Source of the DNA: Bacillota bacterium
GTDB taxonomy: Bacteria; Bacillota; SHA-98; UBA4971
Direction of reading: 5' to 3'
Assembly: GCA_014360195.1 (NCBI GenBank)
Contig: JACIXY010000030.1
Span: forward strand, 1-32,521
Length of the DNA stretch: 32,521 bases
A program made the position numbers and the translations under genes. Under the pieces are notes generated by a model. It saw only the letters and a program-made list of their open reading frames with translations, was not told the DNA's origin and searched no databases. Below, piece by piece: positions 15,011 to 22,937 of this stretch; the first letter of the stretch is position 1; every line of letters starts with the position of its first letter.

Positions 15011-15478
15011 TTACCCCTTCGAACCGGCTGAAGGCTGGGGCTCTTCCACGGCAATCACCTGTGTGTTCGCCCACTTGTCACCAAGTCGCCGTCCCGCAGC
15101 GTCGGTCAGAACCAGTACGATCTCTATGAGGCCCAGGACACCGCCAACCAGCGGAGCCACGAGAAGCCCCAGGAGAGGTATCGCGGCCAGAAGCGAACCG
15201 ATCGCGAGGGTGACGTTACGCTTCAGCGATATCGTCATGTCGACATCCCCGCCACCCAGGTTGACCACCTGCAGGCCCATGACTTTCTTGCCGACGCTCC
15301 TGTTCTTCCATTGAGCGTCCTTCGTCAACTGAAACATGAGGGCATCCTTTGTAAGGGTATATGCAGCCCCGAGCAACCCGCCGAGAATCGGAATGACTAC
15401 CGTAAGGATCCCCGCGATGACACCGTCGATAAGCGCGGCCACAAATCGCTTTCCAAGGTCGGCTTTGGGGTAGTTCAC
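15011..15478 (-). CDS. RDD-family membrane protein
   Basis: A 155-residue integral membrane protein of the RDD family. The signature arginine-aspartate pair appears in KRFVAALIDGVIAG (near residue 10). A second conserved region is SVGKKVMGLQVVNL (near 62), and hydrophobic segments lie near 12-45 and 80-125. Family members are implicated in ion or compatible-solute transport, but the substrate is unknown. The start is the GTG at 15478, supported by a full AAGGAGGTGA about 4 bases before it. Upstream in-frame codons would add a proline- and cysteine-rich stretch translated from the G-rich repeat and are rejected. It is divergent from dacF. Confidence 0.85.
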   Translation of the reverse strand: MNYPKADLGKRFVAALIDGVIAGILTVVIPILGGLLGAAYTLTKDALMFQLTKDAQWKNRSVGKKVMGLQVVNLGGGDVDMTISLKRNVTLAIGSLLAAIPLLGLLVAPLVGGVLGLIEIVLVLTDAAGRRLGDKWANTQVIAVEEPQPSAGSKG

Positions 15479-15844
15479 AAACTCACCTCCTTCCGTGCCC
15501 TGATAGGGAATATACGCTATCGTCTGCGTGTTTCCTCCATTCTTGAAAATCCCGAGTGTGCGGGCAGGAACTGGGCAGAACCAAGCAGGGCAAAAGTAAG
15601 CAGGGCAGAAGCGGGGCAGGACCAGCGGGTAGGGGCAGGGCAGGGTTAGAGGCAGGGCAGGGGCAGATGCAGGGCGCTCCCTTGTCCGGGGGTACAGTCC
15701 GTCCAGAATGGGTATATTATGGAAGGACAAACCGAGCAGGTTCGGAGAGGAAGGTGGGGATAAGTGGAGAATTGATAAAACCACGCTCCTTCCTGGGGAA
15801 GCGTTTGACCTGCAAAGGGGCGCTTTTGCGAGGTGGTTAGAGAG
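15479..15844. other. Divergent intergenic region with G-rich repeats
   Basis: The RDD gene and dacF face away from this 366-base gap. From about 15560 to 15676 the plus strand carries many GGGCAG and GGGGCAGG repeats, enough for G-quadruplex formation. TATATT near 15713 could be a -10 for dacF, but no clear -35 matches. No gene is supported. Confidence 0.65.
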
Positions 15845-17068
15845 ATGTTGTTTTCGAAGGGTCCATGGCTGAGAGCGCGCCGAGCGCTTTTCATCGCGGG
15901 TCTCGCAGTGGCGCTGGTGGCGGCAGTTGCGCCATCCCTTTCATTGCTTTCGGTGCAGGCGGCCGCGCCACCGGAGCTGAAGGCGCGCTCGGCCGTGCTC
16001 ATCAGCGCCGAGACAGGTCAGGTGCTGTACGAGAAGGAGCCCGACCTTCGTGTGGCGCCTGCGAGCATAACCAAGGTCATGACAATGCTCCTTACCATGG
16101 AGGCTGTGGACTCGAAGAAGGTCAGCCTTGATGATATGGTCACGACCAGCACCGAGGCGAGCCAGATCGGCGGTTCTCAGATCTGGCTCGCAGAAGGCGA
16201 GCAGATGAAGCTCGGCGACATGATGAAAGCCATCGCCATCGTGTCTGCGAACGATGCCGCGTACGCGGTCTCCGAGTTCATCGCCGGGAGCGCGGAGGAC
16301 TTCGTGAACCAGATGAACGAGAAAGCCAAAGAGCTGGGGATGAAGAACACACACTTCGAGAACCCTGATGGTCTCCCGGCTCCTAACCACTACAGCACAG
16401 CCCGGGATATCGCCATCATGTCCCGCGAGCTGGTCACGAAACACCCCAAGGTGCTCGAGTGGACAAGCATCTGGACCGACACTCTCGAGCGGAAAGGTCC
16501 GATGGTGCGGCAGGAGGAGTCCTTCCTCAGGAACACCAACGAGCTAATACTTCGCTACCCGGGAGCGGACGGGCTCAAGACCGGGATGACCGATGAGGCG
16601 GGCTACTGCCTCGCGGGCACGGCGAAGCGGGACGATGTAAGGCTCATCTCGGTGGTCATGGCGCTTCCCACCAACGAGGATCGCCTTGAGGACACGATAA
16701 AGCTCCTGAACTACGGCTTCCGCGAGTTCGACCGTGTGGCCGTGGCGAAGAAGGGCGACGTGGTGGGCAGGGTGCGGGTGCCCAACGGGCGGCGCGAGGA
16801 GATCCCCGCTGCCGCGAGCGCGGACTTTGTGGCGTTCGTCGAGAAGGGCAAGAAGGACTTTGTTGACACGGCGATCGTGTCGGAGGAGCGCCGCGCTCCC
16901 ATCCGGAAAGGGGAGAAGCTCGGCGCCATTGTAGCGTCCCTCGATGGTCGCGAGCTGGCTCGCGTGGACGTTGTTGCCACGGAGGACGTGCCGAGGGCGA
17001 ATATCTTTACCGTCATCATACGTGCGATCCGCGACTTCTTCCGGGGGCTTTTCGGACTGGGCAGGTAG
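15845..17068 (+). CDS. dacF: D-alanyl-D-alanine carboxypeptidase, DacF type
   Basis: A 407-residue low-molecular-weight penicillin-binding protein that trims the terminal D-Ala from peptidoglycan stem peptides. It has a basic signal peptide (residues 1-40, cleavage near VQAAA). The serine active-site triad motifs are S74-I-T-K77, S134-A-N136 and K245-T-G247. A C-terminal beta-rich domain (about 290-385) ends in an amphipathic helix (FTVIIRAIRDFFRGLFGL) that anchors the protein to the membrane face. In Bacillus, DacF acts in sporulation and controls spore cortex cross-linking; the role here could be vegetative or sporulation-related. The ATG at 15845 has GAGGTGG about 8 bases upstream. It is followed by a long hairpin. 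Confidence 0.9.
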   Translation: MLFSKGPWLRARRALFIAGLAVALVAAVAPSLSLLSVQAAAPPELKARSAVLISAETGQVLYEKEPDLRVAPASITKVMTMLLTMEAVDSKKVSLDDMVTTSTEASQIGGSQIWLAEGEQMKLGDMMKAIAIVSANDAAYAVSEFIAGSAEDFVNQMNEKAKELGMKNTHFENPDGLPAPNHYSTARDIAIMSRELVTKHPKVLEWTSIWTDTLERKGPMVRQEESFLRNTNELILRYPGADGLKTGMTDEAGYCLAGTAKRDDVRLISVVMALPTNEDRLEDTIKLLNYGFREFDRVAVAKKGDVVGRVRVPNGRREEIPAAASADFVAFVEKGKKDFVDTAIVSEERRAPIRKGEKLGAIVASLDGRELARVDVVATEDVPRANIFTVIIRAIRDFFRGLFGLGR

Positions 17069-17075
17069 GATGTTT

Positions 17076-17117
17076 CGGCAGGGGCCCGGGGCGGGGCCCC
17101 GCCCCGGGCCCCTGCCG
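17076..17117. terminator. Long GC-only hairpin after dacF
   Basis: A perfect 19-bp inverted repeat (17076-17094 with 17099-17117) has a 4-base GGCC loop; both arms contain GGGGCCCGGGGC-type sequence. It begins 7 bases after the dacF stop. No T-run follows, so it may stop transcription poorly, or act as an RNA-stability or regulatory hairpin. Confidence 0.7.
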
Positions 17118-17251
17118 CATGCGACACCGAAGCGCGCGGCCATCCGGATCATCAGGCATCCCTGGGGGATGGGGGCTGGACTCGCCTGTTTTGCAGGCAA
17201 GCTTCAACCGAAGCAGGAATTCCTGATATTTCGCATAATGTATTAAGCGCA

Positions 17252-18220
17252 ATGGCTAGAAGAGAAGACAAGAGGCTCCTGATCGTCGCCCGGGCGAAGC
17301 TCAATCTCACCCTCGACATCCTCGGTCGGCGGCCCGACGGGTACCACGAGCTTGAGTCGGTGGTGCAGTCCATCGACCTGTACGATGGTATAGCGCTGGG
17401 GTCAACACCGGCGCATCCTGTGTCGGGGCGCGGCAGGGAACTCGGCGTCACGCTGGCCTGCCAGGACCCGCTTGTCCCTCTGGGCCACGAGAACCTCACC
17501 TTCAAGGCGGCGCTTGCCCTGTCGCGCTTTGCCGGGGTCGGGGCCGCGGTATGGATAGACATAAAGAAGAGGATTCCGGTGGGTGCGGGGCTCGGCGGGG
17601 GGAGCGCCGATGCGGCCGCGGTGCTTCTCGGCCTCAACGAGTTGTGGGGGCTGGGCCTTGATGAGGCGGAGCTTGCCAGGATCGGTGAGACCGTCGGGGC
17701 GGATGTGCCGTTTTGCCTTACGGGAGGGACCGGGGTAATCCGGGGCAAGGGAGAGCGGGTTGAGAAGCTTCCCGCCCTGGAGAACCTGTGGTTCGTCGTG
17801 GTCGCCCCCGAAAACAGGATAAGCACCGCTGAGGCCTATGCCGCGTACGACCAGCTTGCCGGGGAGGGGGCGGATGGCGGTCGCAGTGACACCGGGCGCG
17901 CCACCCCCGCAATGCTGGAAGCGGTGGCCGCGCGCGACGTGCGGCGTATCGCGGCCGGGCTTGCCAACGACCTCGGAGGGGCGGCGGCAACCATGGTTCC
18001 CGAGATACAAAAGGTGAAGCAGGCGCTGCTTGATGCGGGCGCCCTGGGTGTGGGGATGTCCGGCTCTGGTCCGGCGGTGTTCGGCATAGCCGAGGATGAG
18101 AAGGCGGCAAGGCAAATAAGACGGGTTGTGCGTGAAGCATACGACACAACGTTCGTGTGCTGTTCGGTCCCAACAGGGCTCGAGCGCATCCCGGTGCGGC
18201 AGTGGAGGCGCTATAACTAA
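17252..18220 (+). CDS. ispE: 4-diphosphocytidyl-2-C-methyl-D-erythritol kinase
   Basis: A 322-residue GHMP kinase of the non-mevalonate isoprenoid pathway that phosphorylates the 2-hydroxyl of CDP-ME. The conserved N terminus, ARAKLNLTLDILGRRPDGYHEL, carries the catalytic lysine K16. The ATP loop PVGAGLGGGSADAAA spans about 109-123, the catalytic aspartate is D151 in GADVPFCLTG, and the C-terminal motif GMSGSGPAVFG is present. The ATG at 17252 has no strong ribosome site (only AAGCG nearby), which is unusual in this window. The gene begins a Bacillus-like order, ispE...spoVG...glmU-prs-ctc-pth. Confidence 0.92.
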   Translation: MARREDKRLLIVARAKLNLTLDILGRRPDGYHELESVVQSIDLYDGIALGSTPAHPVSGRGRELGVTLACQDPLVPLGHENLTFKAALALSRFAGVGAAVWIDIKKRIPVGAGLGGGSADAAAVLLGLNELWGLGLDEAELARIGETVGADVPFCLTGGTGVIRGKGERVEKLPALENLWFVVVAPENRISTAEAYAAYDQLAGEGADGGRSDTGRATPAMLEAVAARDVRRIAAGLANDLGGAAATMVPEIQKVKQALLDAGALGVGMSGSGPAVFGIAEDEKAARQIRRVVREAYDTTFVCCSVPTGLERIPVRQWRRYN

Positions 18221-18257
18221 AAGTGGAGGCGCTGCGACTGGAAAGGAGGCGGTGCAC

Positions 18258-19016
18258 GTGGTCGATGCCGTGATCCTGGCAGGAGCGGACAACGACGGGA
18301 GGCTTGCGAGCTGCGACAGCGCGCGTTATGAAGCGCTCATCGATATAGCCGGGAAGCCGATGATCCATTACGTGTTACATGCTGTGAAGGGTTGTTCGAG
18401 GATCGGACGGGTCGTCGTGGTGGGGCCGAAGCAGGCTCTGGCGGAAGCTATCCCGTCCGGCGACGCCGTCCTGGTAGAGCGGGTCGGTTCCATCGTCGAC
18501 AACCTCAAGGCAGGCATGAAGGCCCTGGAACCGCAGGAGAAGGTGCTCATCGTCACCGCGGACCTGCCTCTCCTCACAACCGAGGCGCTCGAGGATTTCT
18601 TCCAGAAAGCGGATGCAAACCCGGCGGAGATCCATTACCCGCTTCTCAGCAAGGAGACGAATGAGTCAAAGTTCCCGGGGATGAAGCGTACATACCTTAC
18701 TGTGGCCGAGGGGACGTTCACCGGCGGCAACGTCGTCCTGGCATCACCTTCGGGGCTTGAGGCGTGCGGCCGGCTTCTCGAGCAGGCCGTGGCCACACGG
18801 AAGAAGCCCTGGATGATGGCGGCGTTCCTTGGTCTGCGATGCACGGTCAAGTTCATCCTGAGACGCCTGTCCATCCACGACGTGGAGAGGCGCCTCCAGG
18901 AAATCGCAGGCGTCCGGGGCGTGGCGATCATCTCGGAGTTCCCGGAGATCGCCGTGGACGTAGATAAGCCGAGCGACCTCGAGCTTGTTCGGAGGCTGGT
19001 GGCTTCCCCGGCCTGA
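18258..19016 (+). CDS. MobA-like nucleotidyltransferase
   Basis: A 252-residue nucleotidyltransferase of the MobA-like NTP-transferase superfamily. The N-terminal motif VDAVILAGADNDGRLA is a variant of the LAGG nucleotide-binding loop, followed by GKPMIHYVLHAV. The metal-binding acidic motif is LIVTADLPLLT near 93. A C-terminal segment (KPSDLELVRRLV) is typical of this Bacillota subgroup. The sugar or cofactor acceptor is unknown. The start is a GTG at 18258 with AAGGAGGC 7 bases upstream. It lies 37 bases after ispE and is probably co-transcribed with it; spoVG follows. Confidence 0.78.
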   Translation: MVDAVILAGADNDGRLASCDSARYEALIDIAGKPMIHYVLHAVKGCSRIGRVVVVGPKQALAEAIPSGDAVLVERVGSIVDNLKAGMKALEPQEKVLIVTADLPLLTTEALEDFFQKADANPAEIHYPLLSKETNESKFPGMKRTYLTVAEGTFTGGNVVLASPSGLEACGRLLEQAVATRKKPWMMAAFLGLRCTVKFILRRLSIHDVERRLQEIAGVRGVAIISEFPEIAVDVDKPSDLELVRRLVASPA

Positions 19017-19065
19017 TGGCTTTCCTCGCCTGACCGGGACCGGCCCCCGCGGAGGGAGAAAGAGG

Positions 19066-19094
19066 AGGTTTTTGTCTTCCATAAGCAGGAATAT
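19066..19094 (+). promoter_or_regulatory. Sigma-H-like promoter candidate for spoVG
   Basis: AGGTTTT (19066-19072) and GAATAT (19089-19094) resemble the AGGAWWW and GAATWW elements of sigma-H promoters, which drive spoVG in Bacillus. The spacing is slightly longer than usual and the match is partial. Confidence 0.35.
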
Positions 19095-19163
19095 ATGGGT
19101 TGATGTGGAATACGCTTCATGCAACCCACATGAGTACCTACTTATGGAAGGTGGTGACTGGAA

Positions 19164-19439
19164 TTGAACATCACAGAAGTGCGGGTCAGGCCGGTGAAGA
19201 GCGACGGGAAGACGCGGGCGATAGCGTCCATAACCTTCGACAACGCATTCGTCGTCAAGGAAGTCAAGGTGATCGAAGGGCCCACCGGTCTCTTCGTATC
19301 GATGCCCTGTCGCAAGGTGGGAGCCAACGGTTACAGGGATATCGCGCATCCGATCACGAAGGAGGCGCGGGCGGAAATCCACAAGGCGGTCATGGCAGCA
19401 TACCAAATGCAAACAAGCCCTCAGGCCGAGGCCAACTGA
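19164..19439 (+). CDS. spoVG: SpoVG septation/RNA-binding regulator
   Basis: A 91-residue SpoVG protein, a small nucleic acid-binding regulator that affects septum formation and cortex synthesis in sporulation and virulence or exoenzyme genes in other Bacillota. The whole protein is recognisable: MNITEVRVRPVKSDGKTRAI, DNAFVVKEVKVIEG, LFVSMPCRK and ANGYRDIAHPIT, ending in a variable tail. The start is a TTG at 19164 with AAGGTGGTGA about 7 bases upstream; no ATG is in a suitable place. In Bacillus it directly precedes glmU, but here glmU is about 5.4 kb away. Confidence 0.95.
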   Translation: MNITEVRVRPVKSDGKTRAIASITFDNAFVVKEVKVIEGPTGLFVSMPCRKVGANGYRDIAHPITKEARAEIHKAVMAAYQMQTSPQAEAN

Positions 19440-19920
19440 GCAGGGTCTAGAGGAGTGCTCCAAGAGCGCGCTTGGAGCCGGCTGCAACGCCGTCATGCGC
19501 GTAACCCCCCGGCTTGGCGGCGTAAGAGTTGGCCGGTATGTGTGGCGTGGCCTGGTTCGGAGCAGCCTTCTAGGGAATCCGTGGCGCCTCTGGCAGGGTG
19601 ATGCTGGGGGGAGAGGCTGGCCGGTGCCGGACCCGGGGGGTGGGGCGCCGGCGGTGCGGACGCGCAGGTTCGGATTGTGCCGGCGATTCCTCGCGAAGCC
19701 CAGGCGGTCATCGAGGCCCTGCTCGGGGCCGGTAGACGAGCGCAGCTGCTGAGGCGCTCGGGCCCGGACGGAGCGCCGCACATGCCCGAGTGATACGCAC
19801 TCCACGGTGATACGCACCCCGCGGCCCTGCGCTGTGACCGCAGTAGTACCCCGCGGCCTTAAACTTAGGCGGGGGCGCTGAAGCGCAGAAGCGCGGAAGC
19901 GGAGGCAAGCTCAGGGGCGT
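19440..19920. other. Non-coding region after spoVG with diverged repeat
   Basis: A perfect hairpin, GCTCCAAG-AGCGCG-CTTGGAGC (19457-19478), follows spoVG and may end its transcript. The stretch 19455-19575 resembles 22035-22160 at DNA level. A 17-bp direct repeat starting GTGATACGCAC lies near 19790-19823. A short peptide-like frame ends at 19793 but has no convincing start. Confidence 0.55.
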
Positions 19921-19921
19921 C

Positions 19922-19950
19922 TTGACGTCCTTCGGCAGCTTTGCTATACT
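19922..19950 (+). promoter_or_regulatory. Promoter of tRNA-Gln
   Basis: TTGACG (19922-19927), a 17-base spacer and TATACT (19945-19950) form a strong sigma-A promoter about 50 bases before the tRNA gene. Confidence 0.8.
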
Positions 19951-19998
19951 CGTGGTGCCGAAAAGGTAAGTAATCTGAGGGTTTGTGCTGGTTCGTGC

Positions 19999-20073
19999 TG
20001 GGGCGTAGCCAAGCGGTAAGGCACGGGACTTTGGATCCTGCATTCGGAGGTTCGAATCCTCCCGCCCCAGCCA
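19999..20073 (+). tRNA. tRNA-Gln (anticodon TTG)
   Basis: A 75-base cloverleaf. The acceptor stem is TGGGGCG with CGCCCCA, the anticodon loop is CTTTGGA with TTG at 20031-20033, and the T-arm is GGAGG-TTCGAAT-CCTCC. The discriminator is G and the 3' CCA is encoded. It reads CAA and CAG glutamine codons and has its own promoter. It faces the convergent cca gene. Confidence 0.95.
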
Positions 20074-20103
20074 GATTATGTACTCTTCACTTCATGTATC
20101 ACT

Positions 20104-21447
20104 TCATGTACTCTTCATTTGCTGCAGGAGTTGGAGGAGCCTTTCCCGTGAGTTGAGTTCAGGGTTCTCCAGCACAGCATCGAGGAGCCTCGCAAGCGCC
20201 TTCCCGACCTCGGGTCCCTCGGGCACGCCAAGCACCCTCATGACATCGTGCCCGCTCACCGCAAGGTCGCGCACTGAAAGCGCCGGGCCTTTTGCCATCA
20301 CGCCCTCAACCCTCGCAAGGAATGCCGCCATGTTGCTGCCGGGCCCAGGCCCCGCGCCGAGGGCGGTCCTGTCAGCCTCGCGCAGCTTTGTGAGGTCCCG
20401 GATGGCGTCCATCCCGAGGGCCGCCACGATACGGCGAATGCCCTTGTCCTTCGTGGCCGGGTCATAGGCGAACATATGCCGCTCGATGAGCAACGTGACC
20501 CTCCGAACCAGTTCGCCTGGGTACCGGAGCCTTTCGAGCGCCTGGCGCGCGAGTGTGGCCCCGACCTTGTCGTGACCGAAGAACCTCACCGCGCCGCTTG
20601 AGTCACGCACCATTGTCGCGGGCTTTCCGATGTCGTGGAGGAGCGCCGCGAGGCGAAGGTGCAGGGTAGGCTCTATGATGTCCGTCACCTTAAGGCTGTG
20701 CTCGAACACGGTTCCGGCGCAGGGCCCACCTGCCGGAACGCTGACGCACGCCTCAAGCTCGGGAAGGATGTGCTCCAGTAGGCCGGTCCTCTCTGTAAGT
20801 CGTACCGCATCGCCTGCGCCGGGCGAAACGATCATCGCGGAGAGCTCATCCCGAATCCTCTCCCAGGAGATTCTTGTAATGGACTCATGATTGCTCTCAA
20901 TAGCTTCGAGAGTCTCGGGCGCGATAGCGAACCCAAGCTCTGCCCCGAGGCGAATCGCCCGGAGCATCCTCAGGGCATCCTCCTGAAAGCGGGCACCGGG
21001 GTCGCCGACGGTGCGGATGACCCGCGCCCTGAGGTCTGCAAGGCCGTTGTAGCAGTCGATCACCGCCTTACGCCTGGTGTCGTAGGCTATGGCGTTCACG
21101 GTGAAGTCCCGGCGGGCGAGGTCGTCCCTGACATCGGATGAGAACACAACCACGTCTGGCCTGCGCCCGTCGCTGTACGTCCCATCGCGGCGGAACGTCG
21201 TGACCTCCACGGCGCCGCGATCCGACAGGACGGTGATGGTACCGTACCGCTTACCGGTAGATACCGCGCTCCCGCGGAAGATGTACTCAACTTCGTCGGG
21301 CGTGGCCGACGTGCAGATGTCCCAGTCTTTTGGCGTTCTGCCGAGGAGGGAGTCCCGCACGGCGCCGCCGACCACGTAGGCGCGATGCCCCCGCGCCTCA
21401 AGCTCCTGGGCCACGCGCGCGACATGCTCCGGCACTTGGATATTCAT
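20104..21447 (-). CDS. cca: CCA tRNA nucleotidyltransferase with HD domain
   Basis: A 447-residue class II polymerase that adds or repairs the CCA end of tRNAs. The N-terminal head has RAYVVGGAVRDSLLGRTPKDWD, with the G-S/A-V-RD nucleotidyl motif and the two metal aspartates, followed by the conserved RRDFTVNAIAYD segment. An HD domain follows (RLAALLHDIGKPATM), as in the long bacterial forms that may also act as phosphohydrolases. The ATG at 21447 is preferred (GAGAG about 10 bases upstream). An open frame continues upstream through a repeat element to 21702, but this would only add element-encoded residues. Confidence 0.9.
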   Translation of the reverse strand: MNIQVPEHVARVAQELEARGHRAYVVGGAVRDSLLGRTPKDWDICTSATPDEVEYIFRGSAVSTGKRYGTITVLSDRGAVEVTTFRRDGTYSDGRRPDVVVFSSDVRDDLARRDFTVNAIAYDTRRKAVIDCYNGLADLRARVIRTVGDPGARFQEDALRMLRAIRLGAELGFAIAPETLEAIESNHESITRISWERIRDELSAMIVSPGAGDAVRLTERTGLLEHILPELEACVSVPAGGPCAGTVFEHSLKVTDIIEPTLHLRLAALLHDIGKPATMVRDSSGAVRFFGHDKVGATLARQALERLRYPGELVRRVTLLIERHMFAYDPATKDKGIRRIVAALGMDAIRDLTKLREADRTALGAGPGPGSNMAAFLARVEGVMAKGPALSVRDLAVSGHDVMRVLGVPEGPEVGKALARLLDAVLENPELNSRERLLQLLQQMKST

Positions 21448-21542
21448 GTTGACAATACTCTCGCATCTCAGGTTCATGATCATCGCGAAGCCGAGCCGCT
21501 CCTCTGCATGCAGCTGTATGCAGCCAGGCGCCAGTGCCGCAC
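21448..21542. other. cca leader region
   Basis: The short leader between cca and the repeat element at 21543. It carries the GAGAG ribosome site; no promoter consensus was recognised, so the element may lie between cca and its promoter. Confidence 0.4.
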
Positions 21543-21742
21543 TAAGTGAGGGTTCGCTAATATCTCCCGGTTTTCCGGCGGATGTCTGGTTACCGGTGTT
21601 GCACTCGGGGACGGCGCCCCAAGCGGGGCGCGCTTCGCCAAAATCCGGCCCGTCTGGAGGCCAGCGGCCGGATTTTGACGCCCCTCGTGCAACCACCGGC
21701 AACCCCTCCCAAAAGTCGGGAGCCCTTCTGCGTCCTCACTTA
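21543..21742. mobile_element. TA-flanked inverted-repeat element, long form
   Basis: A 200-bp copy bounded by TAAGTGAGGGT and CCTCACTTA. Read on the minus strand it aligns closely with the copy at 32376. It has an internal stem built on AAAATCCGGCC and GGCCGGATTTT. It stands directly upstream of cca and encodes no transposase. Confidence 0.8.
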
Positions 21743-22486
21743 ATGCCGTGCGTCAGTGGTTAAGCAGCCGCCGGCGCAGCCGCCCGTGCAGCCGCGACGG
21801 AAGGCGCGTCCTCCCTTCTAAGTATGGCGCCATAAGTTTTCGCCACTTTTCTTGAGGGTGTTAGGGTTGCCGGTGCTTGCTAGGGCGGGGCGTTGAGAAT
21901 CTGGCTGGGCCCGTGCGCCAAATTCGAACGAGGCGCGCCGCGAGCGCGCCGTCCCCGGAGTGCAACACCGGCAACCCTGGAGAGCCCCTGCACCCTGAAA
22001 AGCAGCGCGGATTTCTGGCGATCCACTTAGTAGGTGCTTCAAAGGCTGCACCAAAGCCCGGCAGCAGCGCCCTTGGGTCGCAAATTCCCAGCTTGGCGAC
22101 GCAAGGGTTGGCTGGCGTGCGCGACAAGGTTGGTGTCGGAGCACCCTTGCGGCCCCCATGTGCGCCGGGTGTGCGCCGGGCCCCGTCGCTCTCGCGTGCT
22201 GGGAGGTAGTCGACGCCGTGACCGCTCCCGCACGACCTGCCCATGCGTGCCCATGCGCGGCACGCCGGGAGAAGCATAGAGGTGCGGCGGCTCAACTGAA
22301 ACTATACCCAAAGTATACCCAGACCCTTGAGACCTCGTCAATGGCGAGACGGTAAGGCGCGTGCAGCCATTGTGGCACCCGAGGGGTCATCGCCACCTCT
22401 TGGTCGAGCGCATGTCAGGCCGCTTTGCGGGCGGCTTTTGCAGGCGGCGCCACGATATGGTCGCCTGGATGTAGTCGCATGGGGAG
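21743..22486. other. Repeat-rich non-coding region
   Basis: No gene is supported. At about 21850-22000 lies a diverged relative of the TA-flanked elements, with TTGAGGGTG...CACCCTGA ends and an inner AGGGTTGCCGG/CCGGCAACCCT stem. At about 22035-22160 lies a segment similar to 19455-19575. The rest is GC-rich sequence without codon structure. Confidence 0.6.
21850..22000. repeat. Diverged relative of the TA-flanked element
   Basis: It shares the core GTTGCCGGTG...GCCGTCCCCGGAGTGCAACACCGG-type layout with the long form but has lost the first half of the end repeat. It probably represents an older subfamily. Confidence 0.6.
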
Positions 22487-22694
22487 CTGGTTTTGGCACG
22501 ACCAGGTGTCGGGGACCGGTTGGTCGGCTGCATACCACCTGCGCGGTAATCCTGGCTTCCTACGCACCACCCCCACGGTCCCCACGGGCCAACAAGCGGT
22601 AAGTTGGACGGTGTGCGACCAGGTCACCGGTGAACATGGTCGCTCGCAGACCAGCCCAGCGCTAAAGCTGGTCTCGTGCCGACCACCTTACCGC
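22487..22694. other. Multi-branched palindromic region with GACCA/TGGTC arms
   Basis: An outer 8-bp stem, GCGGTAAG (22596-22603) with CTTACCGC (22687-22694), encloses two hairpins: GCGACCA/TGGTCGC (22615-22643) and AGACCAG/CTGGTCT (22648-22674). Together they form a 99-base three-way-junction pattern. Before it lie CTGGT...ACCAG (22487-22505) and TGGT...ACCA (22521-22537). The arm motifs match those of the array at 1-660. It lies 240 bases before the transpeptidase gene and may be a structured RNA or protein-binding DNA. Confidence 0.6.
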
Positions 22695-22937
22695 CGCCCG
22701 CGCTATGCAAGCGACAGGGCATAGCGCAGGCTGGGAATACTATGGCCTGGGTGGTTACGGCGTGGACAGGTGCCGCATGGGTACGGCCGGACGGGCGCCG
22801 CGCGCGGGCTTGTCGGACGGAGCGGCGCCGCCGCCAGGACGGACTCACACGGCTACCTGGCGTCCAGGGTCCCGCTCCCGCGGAACCTGCGGCGTCCCGC
22901 CTCCGCCAGGGCCGACTCGCAGGCAGGAGGAAGGACG

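Noticed and set aside
19600-19793. Peptide-like frame ending in LLRRSGPDGAPHMPE
   Set aside because: The composition looks protein-like, but no start codon with a ribosome site is present and no family is recognised; it may be a gene fragment.
21448-21702. N-terminal extension of Cca through the repeat element
   Set aside because: The extra residues come from a mobile element and lie before the normal Cca start.
22770-22937. Earlier start of the transpeptidase gene at 22770
   Set aside because: It would place 56 Arg/Gly-rich residues before the membrane anchor, and the ATG at 22938 has a clear AGGAGG.
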